Of a stretch of 64,000 bases of DNA, positions 22,065 through 29,721 are shown piece by piece. The stretch is from Prosapia bicincta (lineage: Eukaryota; Arthropoda; Insecta; Hemiptera; Cercopidae). The first letter of the stretch is position 1; each line of letters opens with the position of its first letter. Both the position numbers and the translations under genes were made by a program. The notes under the pieces are model-generated. The model was not told the origin of the DNA. It saw only the letters and a program-made list of their open reading frames with translations, and ran no database searches. The stretch lies in the NCBI GenBank assembly GCA_036971475.1, contig JBAIZL010000376.1:4370001-4434000 (forward strand), in the 5' to 3' direction.

Positions 22065-22077
22065 TATTAGCTTAGCA
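22065..22077. repeat. Target-site duplication of the full-length LINE-A, left copy
   Basis: TATTAGCTTAGCA, repeated perfectly at 28130-28142 directly after the poly(A). It is the reverse complement of the ORF1/ORF2 junction of the minus-strand LINE-A that was hit. Confidence 0.95.
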
Positions 22078-22584
22078 CCCCGCAGGGGGGTGCGGACTAG
22101 CCGCACCTACGAGGGATTTGGCGTCCCTCGCGGTACCCTAGCCTAACACTACACCACTCACAAAAACATACACACACACATACACACACCAACACAATCT
22201 ATACACAATTCAAAACTTACATCTTCGCTTAGGGAATTTTGACTGGTCAGAACCGTTGCGCGTTGGGAGTGCTGAAAAGTCCAGAGCGTGACAAACTCTG
22301 GTCTGGGACGCTGATGTGAGCTTGCTCTGCCGAAGACGTAAGCGCGGTTTCTGGTCTACCAGCCGCTTCGGTCCTTGGTCAGGGAGTGTCCGCGGTGCAC
22401 GGGTGTCGGAGCCCGTGCACAGTATTACGAGTCCTCGACTGATGCCCATCCAGTCGAGCTAAGGAGAAAAGCTATAGGCCTCAGAGTTCTGAGGGTTGGA
22501 AATGATCTTAATGTGATCCAAGGGTGTACCCGTTCCTATAGTCTCGCCCGTAACGCTTGACACGATGGCTGGCAAAAAATATTT
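22078..22584 (+). promoter_or_regulatory. LINE-A 5' UTR with conserved stem-loops
   Basis: Starts CCCCGCAGGGGGGTGCGGACTA. Helices by inspection: GTGCGG/CCGCAC; CGAGGGA/TCCCTCG; CCAGAG/CTCTGG; TGCACGGG (22396-22403) with CCCGTGCA (22412-22419); CTCGACTG (22434-22441) with CAGTCGAG (22451-22458); CTATAGG (22472-22478) with CCTATAG (22535-22541), enclosing CCTCAG/CTGAGG (22479-22484 with 22489-22494). Three helices differ from LINE-B by paired base changes, which argues for a conserved RNA fold. Possible roles are transcript stability, packaging by ORF1 protein or translation; none is shown. Confidence 0.8.
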
Positions 22585-24000
22585 ATGGATTCAAAAACCC
22601 CGTCAAATATGACTAGCTTAAAGAGAACACGCCAGGATTCTCCTGACGATCATATTGAAAAGGATTTGAGTAAAAAGTTGATGGTGGCAACGTCGCAGAC
22701 ATTGCCATCAGCAAAGTATTTAGTTGTTTCTAGTGCCGAAGAAGGGAAAGATCTTTCAAAAGTTTCTCCCTTCCTTATTAACAAGGCTATTACTGCGTGT
22801 GCTGGAGGCCCAGTAGCCTCTATCAAGAAACTCAGAAACGGAACACTGTTAGTTGCGACTTCCACCGAGAGACAAACCCGTGCTCTATCTAAAATGACCT
22901 CTTTCTTTGACCAGGTCATGGTATCTGTGGCTCCCCACAGATCCTTGAATTACTCAAAGGGGGTCATCACATGTAGGGACTTAATGTACATTTCAGTTGA
23001 TGAAATTAAGTCCGAACTGTCGTCTCAGTCAGTTACGGACGTTGTCCCTATCATGAAAATGGACAAAGGAGAAAAGGTAGCAACAGCTTCTTTTATCGTT
23101 ACCTTCGGCAAACCGGAAATACCCGAATATTTACATGCAGGTTACCAAAGGCTCTCAGTGAGACCATACGTGGCTAACCCTAGGCGCTGCTTCAAGTGCC
23201 AGCGATTTGGGCATATCAGCTCTACGTGTTCGAAGCAGAACGTATGCGGTATATGTAGCGTCGAAGGCCATGATGATAAGGATTGTGTTAATTCTCCGAA
23301 ATGCGCCAACTGTGGTGGTGACCACCCAGCGCGATCCTACAACTGTCCCACGTTCAAGGAAGAGAAAGCTATCCTAGGCATCATGGCGAAAGACAAGCTG
23401 TCGTTTCCAGAGGCCAAAAAACTCTATCGTTCCACTCAGCCAAAGACAGACAGTAAGACTTATGCCGCTACTCTGACCGCTTCCAAATCGTCCTGTAACA
23501 ACTGTGCCGAGCTGTCGAAAAAAATTGAAGTTCTAACTGAACAAGTTTCTCGCCTTTTGTCCATAGTCACGAATGGTCCTCCTACTTTGAACTTAGTACA
23601 ACCTGCAGCGACGGATAGTGATTTGCCTCTTGTACCAATCCCTTCCACTGGGGGGATTGGAGCACGAAATAAATCACTAAGTGAGCCTTGTGTTTCGGTG
23701 CAGAAGAAATTATCAACGGGTAGTAAACCATCTGTGCAGAAGACGTTGGAAAAATCCAAACCACGTAGACCGGAGTTACGACAGACCACATCGTCACAGT
23801 CGTTACCGGGTATTAAGAAAAATGTAAACAAAGGAGGGAATGTGAAAACTACCCCTCCTAAACCCAAAACTTCCTCAGATTCCATCCCTGAACGGGTGGA
23901 TATGGAATCTGAGAAATGTAAGCCTGAGACGTCCCAAAACGTCCCAGGCAAGAATGGAGAGAGTACCAATGGGTGTCAAATAAACCCTTTGCTAAGCTAA
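22585..24000 (+). CDS. LINE-A ORF1 nucleic-acid-binding protein (471 aa)
   Basis: Intact Gag-like protein that should coat the element RNA. The N-terminus is basic (SLKRTRQDS). Residues ~40-190 are an RRM-like region shared with LINE-B. Three zinc knuckles follow at ~200-260 (RCFKCQRFGHISSTC, VCGICSVEGHDDKDC, KCANCGGDHPARSYNC), then a short coiled coil near 305-325 (LSKKIEVLTEQVSRLL). The C-terminal tail is long, low in complexity and rich in Lys, Pro and Ser (KPKTSSDSIPERVDMESEK). The start is the first ATG after the 5' UTR and is shared with 28132-29547 and 54373. The stop TAA is followed by TAA and then the ORF2 ATG, all in one frame. Confidence 0.93.
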   Translation: MDSKTPSNMTSLKRTRQDSPDDHIEKDLSKKLMVATSQTLPSAKYLVVSSAEEGKDLSKVSPFLINKAITACAGGPVASIKKLRNGTLLVATSTERQTRALSKMTSFFDQVMVSVAPHRSLNYSKGVITCRDLMYISVDEIKSELSSQSVTDVVPIMKMDKGEKVATASFIVTFGKPEIPEYLHAGYQRLSVRPYVANPRRCFKCQRFGHISSTCSKQNVCGICSVEGHDDKDCVNSPKCANCGGDHPARSYNCPTFKEEKAILGIMAKDKLSFPEAKKLYRSTQPKTDSKTYAATLTASKSSCNNCAELSKKIEVLTEQVSRLLSIVTNGPPTLNLVQPAATDSDLPLVPIPSTGGIGARNKSLSEPCVSVQKKLSTGSKPSVQKTLEKSKPRRPELRQTTSSQSLPGIKKNVNKGGNVKTTPPKPKTSSDSIPERVDMESEKCKPETSQNVPGKNGESTNGCQINPLLS

Positions 24001-24003
24001 TAA

Positions 24004-27000
24004 ATGTCTTTGCTTAGGAAGTCAGTGATACAATGGAACGTCAACGGTGTTAGGAGTCACATAGAAGAACTTAAAGTACTCGTGCGAGATGTGTACCCAA
24101 TGTTTGTATGTCTACAGGAGACACATCTCCACGAATCGCATAATTTCCATTTAAGGGAGTATTCAGTTTTTAGATCGGACTTCGTTACAGAAGATCGAGC
24201 TAGAGGTGGCGTAGCCATCCTAGCCCGTGACTGTATCGATGCTGTTTCTCTAAACTTAATAACTCCTTTACAAGCAGTAGCCGTTCAAACAGCTGTCCCG
24301 TATAAAATCACTGTGTGTTGTGTCTACTTGCCACCACATGAAAACCTGCATCACAGTGATTTAGTGAATTTAATAAGCCAGTTACCAACTCCGTTCTTAT
24401 TGGTAGGGGATTTTAATGCCCACCATTCGTCTTGGGGATCTCCGACTAGGAACTCTCGAGGTGACCTTGTTGAGAGTGTGAGAACGGAACTGGACTTATG
24501 TCTGCTAAATGACGGTTCGCCTACCCATTTAGCAGCATCTACTGGTGGATGGACAGCTGTTGACCTATCGATTTGCAGCCCTCAATTAGCTACTAGATGC
24601 ACATGGTCGGTACTCAACGATTTGTATGGAAGCGACCATGTGCCTATTAAGATCAGTTTATGTGACTCCCAACCCTGTTATGCTCGAAATTCCAGTTGGA
24701 TTTTACGAAAAGCCAACTGGGACTCCTACTCGAATTACCTTGTATCACTTGACATGGATTATCTGACACCCATTGATGAATATATAGAAAATTTTACAAA
24801 AGCAATTTTAAATGCCGCTGAAAAGACCATTCCGAAATCGTCTACGAATCCACGCCGACCGCCTGTGCCGTGGTGGAACGATGAATGCACAGAAATCCTC
24901 CGTTTACGACGAAGAGCTCTTAGGAGATTTAAACGACACCCAACGAATGGAAACCTTCAGGAATATAAAATACTCCGTGCGAAAGCACGGAGGATATTTA
25001 GGCTGAGTAGAAAGAACTCTTGGGAACAGTACATTAGCACAATTAGACGAACAACTCCGTCTTCCACAGTGTGGAGGAAACTAAGATCAGTTTGTGGTAC
25101 TTTCACTCCGTTGCCAGCCATTGCGCTGAAGCAACCGGATGGAAGAATAATCTCAAACCGTGATGATATTGCTAATGTACTTGGTAAATCATTTTCTAAC
25201 TTTTCTGCTACTACAGCCTACAATAGATTATTCCAGATTTATAAACTGAAGGAAGAAGCAATACCGTTTACTGTTGGGTCGTCTGGGGACTCTCCTTTAA
25301 ACACTCCTTTCTCTATAGGGGAATTGGAGTCAGCTCTTGCGTCAACGAAGGATTCTGCACCAGGTCCTGATTCCATTGTGTACTCCATGCTAAAACATCT
25401 ACCATCATCGGCGAAACTTGTCCTCCTTCGAGTATACAATCGTTTATTCGAGGAGCGCTCTTTCCCCGATGCATGGTTAGAATCGACTGTAATTCCTCTT
25501 TTGAAGCCAGGTAAAGACAAAACCAATCCCAGTAGTTATAGACCTATATCCCTTACAAGCGTCTTATGCAAACTACTGGAGAAGATGGTCAACCGCCGTC
25601 TTGTCTGGTACCTAGAAACCAATGACCTTATTTGCAACGAACAGTGTGGTTTCAGGCAAGGACGATCATCCGTTGACCAATTGGTTTTGTTAGAATCCGC
25701 TATTCAAGATGCCTTTCTCTTGCGTCAAACACTCGTTGCTGTTTTCTTCGACCTTGAGAAGGCATACGATATGGCATGGAAAAGAGGAATTCTGAACACT
25801 TTAAAATCATGGGGTATACAAGGGAATATCCTAGCATTCATCGCTAACTTTCTTTCTAATAGATCTTTCCGCGTTCGACTTGGAGGCACGTATTCAAACA
25901 GCTATACACAGGAGAATGGTGTACCGCAGGGCAGCGTGCTGAGCGTCACGCTATTTGCCGTTGCAATAAATAGTATCATCAGCAATATACGATCTCCGGT
26001 ACACTGTTCCCTTTTTGTGGATGACTTTTGTATATATGTGCCTGCTCGTAGTATGGCAACTGCGGAAAGATCTTTGCAGTTAGCAATAAGTAGATTAGAG
26101 GAATGGTCACGAACTACAGGTTTTAAATTCTCTGCTTCGAAGACCCAGTGTGTAGCATTTAGTCGTCGTAGGCAACACCAGGAGCCGATCCTTTATCTTG
26201 ACGGGGTTCAGCTTCAAACCACGGATAGTGTTCGATTTTTGGGTCTTTTATTTGATAAAAGACTCTCATGGGGTCCACATGTTCGTGATTTGAAGTTGAG
26301 ATGCAGCAAGAAATTGGATATGCTAAGAGTCCTTAGTGGAACGAATTGGGGAGCAGACAGAACTAGTATGCTTCGATTTTATCGCGCAGTCGTTAGATCG
26401 CGCATAGATTATGGTTGTCAAGTCTACTCATCTGCACGACCTACAGTTCTGAAAACTCTTGATACCATCCACCACTCTGGACTTAGACTGGCTACTGGTG
26501 CATTTAGAACTAGCCCAATCCCTAGTCTTCTTGTCGAAGCTGGGGAACCTGCCCTTTCTAGACGACGTCAGATGCTACAAATATCTTACGTTTCTGTTCT
26601 TCGAAGCAAACCCAACCACCCGGCATTTGAAACAGTCTTTAATAATACGCTAAATCAAGTGTACAATACACGTCAACGTTCGACCGCTCCATTTGGCATA
26701 CGAACATTAAGAATATTGGATGACCTTGAGTTGCAACTCCCAACTATGTTTGAACGACAAATGTGCTATCTACCTCCATGGATAATAAAAACGCCGCACT
26801 TCGATTTCTCATTGTCCAGTTATATAAAACACGATACTCCTGTTGTGGTCTACCACCAGGAATTTTTATCCATTTATAAATCTCATCAACACAGTGAAAT
26901 TATTTTCACTGATGGATCTAAACTGGACAATGGCGTTGGGTGTGCGTGTTATGCATCTGGATGTACCTACACGTACGGATTGCCCTCAGCTTGCAGTGTT

Positions 27001-27699
27001 TTCACGGCAGAACTATTTGCTATTTTTAAAGCTTTGACCGTCATTCAATCTCGATCCTCGCATTATCTTTTGTGTTCGGATTCCAAAAGTGCTCTTCAGG
27101 CTCTTCAGGATGTTTTCTCTAGCAACCCTTTAGTTGGGGACATTTTGTGTGCTGTACACAGGCTTCAATTGAGGGGTGTGGGGGTAACTTTCTGTTGGGT
27201 TCCTGGACATTGCGGAATACTTGGAAACACAAAAGCGGATGAAGCGGCGAAGAAAGCTACAAGTTTGGTGCCTATTACTCAACTGGTTATGGCATCTGAT
27301 TATGTGTGTTTCGCGAAACATTTATTGCTCGCTGCTTGGAATGACGAGTGGCATACCGTGATTGAGAATAAGCTGAGGGAAATTAAAGATACCGTCCGTC
27401 CATGGAGGTCTTCAATTCGTTCAAAACGTAGGGAGGAAGTGGTGGTTACACGCCTTCGTGTTGGCCACTCTTTTGCAACTCATGGATATTTGATGCGCCG
27501 TGAAGATCCACCAATATGCAAATACTGCGGGGGTATCTTCACAATAAAACATATTTTGGTAGATTGTGTTAGTGTAGGCAATGTTCGTGCCCTTTTTAAT
27601 TTAAAAGGGAGTTTAAAGGTGGTGCTAAGGGACGATGCCTCGGCCATTGACCGAGTCATCGCTTTCTTGCACCATTTGAAAATATTTTTTAAAATTTAA
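24004..27699 (+). CDS. LINE-A ORF2 polyprotein: endonuclease-RT-RNase H (1231 aa)
   Basis: Open from MSLLRKSVIQ to the stop at 27699. Domains: APE endonuclease 1-225 (IQWNVNGV, QETHL, LLVGDFNAHHSSW, SDHVPI); linker with WWNDECTEILRLRRRALR; RT ~440-760 (YRPISLTSVLCKLLEKM, FFDLEKAYDMAW, PQGSVLSVTLF, SLFVDDFC); RNase H ~960-1110 (IIFTDGSKLDNGVGC, FTAELFAIF, LLCSDSKSALQ, WVPGHCGILGNTKADE); CCHC ~1171 (CKYCGGIFTIKHILVDC). RNase H plus APE endonuclease fits the I superfamily. ORF2 starts 3 nt after the ORF1 stop and in the same frame, suggesting reinitiation or readthrough for its expression. Confidence 0.94.
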   Translation: MSLLRKSVIQWNVNGVRSHIEELKVLVRDVYPMFVCLQETHLHESHNFHLREYSVFRSDFVTEDRARGGVAILARDCIDAVSLNLITPLQAVAVQTAVPYKITVCCVYLPPHENLHHSDLVNLISQLPTPFLLVGDFNAHHSSWGSPTRNSRGDLVESVRTELDLCLLNDGSPTHLAASTGGWTAVDLSICSPQLATRCTWSVLNDLYGSDHVPIKISLCDSQPCYARNSSWILRKANWDSYSNYLVSLDMDYLTPIDEYIENFTKAILNAAEKTIPKSSTNPRRPPVPWWNDECTEILRLRRRALRRFKRHPTNGNLQEYKILRAKARRIFRLSRKNSWEQYISTIRRTTPSSTVWRKLRSVCGTFTPLPAIALKQPDGRIISNRDDIANVLGKSFSNFSATTAYNRLFQIYKLKEEAIPFTVGSSGDSPLNTPFSIGELESALASTKDSAPGPDSIVYSMLKHLPSSAKLVLLRVYNRLFEERSFPDAWLESTVIPLLKPGKDKTNPSSYRPISLTSVLCKLLEKMVNRRLVWYLETNDLICNEQCGFRQGRSSVDQLVLLESAIQDAFLLRQTLVAVFFDLEKAYDMAWKRGILNTLKSWGIQGNILAFIANFLSNRSFRVRLGGTYSNSYTQENGVPQGSVLSVTLFAVAINSIISNIRSPVHCSLFVDDFCIYVPARSMATAERSLQLAISRLEEWSRTTGFKFSASKTQCVAFSRRRQHQEPILYLDGVQLQTTDSVRFLGLLFDKRLSWGPHVRDLKLRCSKKLDMLRVLSGTNWGADRTSMLRFYRAVVRSRIDYGCQVYSSARPTVLKTLDTIHHSGLRLATGAFRTSPIPSLLVEAGEPALSRRRQMLQISYVSVLRSKPNHPAFETVFNNTLNQVYNTRQRSTAPFGIRTLRILDDLELQLPTMFERQMCYLPPWIIKTPHFDFSLSSYIKHDTPVVVYHQEFLSIYKSHQHSEIIFTDGSKLDNGVGCACYASGCTYTYGLPSACSVFTAELFAIFKALTVIQSRSSHYLLCSDSKSALQALQDVFSSNPLVGDILCAVHRLQLRGVGVTFCWVPGHCGILGNTKADEAAKKATSLVPITQLVMASDYVCFAKHLLLAAWNDEWHTVIENKLREIKDTVRPWRSSIRSKRREEVVVTRLRVGHSFATHGYLMRREDPPICKYCGGIFTIKHILVDCVSVGNVRALFNLKGSLKVVLRDDASAIDRVIAFLHHLKIFFKI

Positions 27700-28054
27700 T
27701 TCATAAATATATATATATTTTTAATTTTATTTATACATATAATTCTCTGTGTTTCTTTTATTTATTTTAATTAAATTTATTTTCTGTTCTTGTTATTGTT
27801 ATTGAGATTTATTTATTGGTAAATTGTTACCTATTATTGTTTTACATATTATTTATTTACTGTTATATTGTTCTTTGTTGTTATTTTGTTATTTAGTTTT
27901 TAAGAATTTTTTCATTGTTATATTGTTGTTTTGTTTTGTTTTTTATTGTTGGTGTTTTATTTTGTTTTGTAATTTTTGTTGTATTTATTTATTTGTTTAT
28001 TTATTAATTTATTTGATTTTATTTAAAACATTGCGTGCTGTGTTAGATTTTGTT
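27700..28054 (+). other. LINE-A 3' UTR
   Basis: Very T-rich tract of short TTATTT/TTGTT repeats between the ORF2 stop and the terminal stem-loop. It is shared by all LINE-A copies with small length differences. No separate gene is seen. Confidence 0.8.
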
Positions 28055-28086
28055 TGGCGATGATAACCACAATTGGTTTTTCGCCA
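28055..28086 (+). promoter_or_regulatory. 3'-terminal stem-loop of LINE-A
   Basis: Outer helix TGGCGA (28055-28060) with TCGCCA (28081-28086); inner helix AACCA (28065-28069) with TGGTT (28074-28078) closing the loop CAAT. It lies 2 nt before poly(A). In LINE-B the outer pair is AGGCGA/TCGCCT and the inner pair AACCT/AGGTT, i.e. compensated changes. A terminal hairpin of this kind is the expected recognition site for reverse transcriptase in stringent LINEs. Confidence 0.82.
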
Positions 28087-28088
28087 GG

Positions 28089-28129
<41 letters not shown>

Positions 28130-28132
<3 letters not shown>

Positions 28133-29721
28133 TAGCTTAGCAAAGGGTTTATTTGACACCCATTGGTGCTCTCTCCTTTCTTGCCTGGGACGTTTTTAGG
28201 CGTCTCAGGCTTACATGTCTCAGATTCCATATCCACCCGTTCAGGGATGGAATCTGAGGAAGTTTTGGGTTTAGGAGGGGTAGTTTTTACATTCCCTCCT
28301 TTGTTAGCATTTTTCTTAATACCCGGTAACGACGGAGGCGATGTGGTCTGACGTAACACAGGTTTCCGTGGTTTGGATTTTTCCAACGTCTTCTGCACAG
28401 AAGGTTTATTACCCGTTGATAATATCTTCTGCACAGAAACACAAGGCTCACTTAATGACTTGTTTCGTGCTCCAATCCCCCCAGTGGAAGGGATTGGTAC
28501 AAGAGGTAAATCACTATCCGTCGCTGCAGGTTGTACTAAGTTCAAAGTAGGAGGACCATTCGTGACTATGGACAAAAGGCGAGAAACTTGTTCAGTTAGA
28601 ACTTCAATTTTTTTCGACAGGTCGGCACAGTTGTTACAGGACGATTTGGAAGCGGTCAGAGTAGCGGCATAAGTCTTACTGTCTGTCTTTGGCTGAGTGG
28701 AACGATAGAGTTTTTTGGCCTCTGGAAACGACAGCTTGTCTTTCGCCATGATGCCTAGGATAGCTTTCTCTTCCTTGAACGTGGGACAGTTGTAGGATCG
28801 CGCTGGGTGGTCACCACCACAGTTGGCGCATTTCGGAGAATTGACACATTCCTTATCATCATGGCCTTCAACGCTACATATACCGCATACGTTCTGCTTC
28901 GAACAGGTAGAGCTGATATGCCCAAATCGCTGGCACTTGAAGCAGCGCCTAGGGTTAGCCACGTATGGTCTCACTGAGAGCCTTTGGTAACCTGCATGTA
29001 AGTATTCGGGTATTTCCGGCTTTCCAAAAGTGACGATAAAAGAAGCTGGTTCTACTTTTTCTCCTTTGTCCATTTTCGTTATAGGGATAACGTCCGTAAC
29101 TAACTGAGAAGACAGTTCGGACTTTATTTCATCGATTGGAAGGTGCATTAAATCCCTACATGTGATGACCCCCTTTGAGTAATTCAAGGATCTGTGGGGA
29201 GCCACAGATACCATGACCTGGTCAAAGAAGGAGGTCATTTTTGATAGAGAGCGGGTTTGTCTGTCGGTGGAAGTCGCAACTAAAAGTGTTCCATTTCGAA
29301 GTTTCTTAATAGAGGCTACTGGGCCTCCAGCACACGCAGTAATAGCCTTGTTAATTAGGAAAGGAGAAACTTTTGAAAGATCTTTCCCTTCTTCGGCACT
29401 AGAAACAACTAAATATTTTGCTGATGGCAATGTCTGCGACGTTGCCACCATCAACTTTTTACTCAAATCGTTTTGTATATGATCGTCAGGAGAATCCTGG
29501 CGTGTCCTCTTCAGACTAGTCATATTTGACGTGGTTTTTGAATCCATAAATATTTTTTGCCAGCCATCGTGTCAAGCGTTACGGGCGAGACTATAGGAAC
29601 GGGTACACCCTTGGATCACATTAAGATCATTTCCAATCCTCAGAACTCTGAGGCCTATAGCTTTTCTCCTTAGCTCGACTGGATGGGCATCAGTCGAGGA
29701 CTCGTAATACTGTGCACAGGC
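28130..29721 (-). mobile_element. Minus-strand LINE-A, 5' half (ORF1 and partial 5' UTR)
   Basis: Continuation of the minus-strand element at 17944-22077 on the far side of the A3 insertion, starting with the second copy of TATTAGCTTAGCA (28130-28142). It carries a complete ORF1 and about 170 bp of 5' UTR, and is truncated at about 29721 within the TGCACAGG hairpin. LINE-B sequence resumes immediately afterwards. Confidence 0.92.
28132..29547 (-). CDS. LINE-A ORF1 nucleic-acid-binding protein (471 aa), minus copy
   Basis: Same length and architecture as 22585-24000: an RRM-like region, three zinc knuckles (RCFKCQRFGHISSTC, VCGICSVEGHDDKEC, KCANCGGDHPARSYNC), coiled coil (LSKKIEVLTEQVSRLL) and a Lys/Pro/Ser-rich tail. 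It differs from that copy at a few percent of residues, for example QNDLSKK for EKDLSKK and LMHLPIDE for LMYISVDE. The frame is intact. Its ORF2 partner (18368-22063) is now 6 kb away because of the A3 insertion, so the two can no longer be translated from one normal transcript. Confidence 0.92.

Larger units (their letters stand above)
17944..22077 (-). mobile_element. Minus-strand LINE-A, 3' half (ORF2 to poly(A))
   Basis: 3' portion of one LINE-A element whose 5' portion lies at 28130-29721. It has poly(T) of 35 nt at 17944-17978, then the inverted 3' stem-loop, a ~370-bp 3' UTR, an intact ORF2 and the last bases of ORF1. The split is caused by the full-length LINE-A at 22078-28129; the 13-bp repeat TATTAGCTTAGCA occurs at 22065-22077 and 28130-28142. 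Joined across that insertion the element has intact ORF1 and ORF2 frames and lacks only part of the 5' UTR. Confidence 0.92.
22078..28129 (+). mobile_element. Full-length LINE-A copy A3 with intact ORFs
   Basis: A 6052-bp element: 5' UTR 22078-22584, ORF1 22585-24000, ORF2 24004-27699, 3' UTR with terminal stem-loop to 28088, and a 41-nt poly(A) 28089-28129. A perfect 13-bp target-site duplication flanks it, and both frames are open with all recognisable catalytic residues in place. It sits inside a closely related minus-strand LINE-A. These are the marks of a recent and possibly still competent insertion. Confidence 0.95.

Noticed and set aside
22078..22160. HDV-like self-cleaving ribozyme at the LINE 5' end, as in R2 and some other LINEs
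   Set aside because: The 5' end folds into simple consecutive hairpins by eye. I could not thread the double-pseudoknot P1/P2 order or a catalytic C, though a covariance-model search would be decisive.
22065..24003. Twin-priming inversion of one LINE-A (minus ORF2 head-to-head with plus 5' UTR/ORF1)
   Set aside because: The plus-strand element is continuous through ORF2 to poly(A), and a 13-bp duplication flanks it; a nested insertion explains everything.
28130..28142. LINE-A preference for inserting at its own ORF1/ORF2 junction (A1 and A2 also start there)
   Set aside because: The minus LINE-A break is explained by A3, and A1's start is an independent 5' truncation in LINE-B. One event plus one coincidence is not a pattern.
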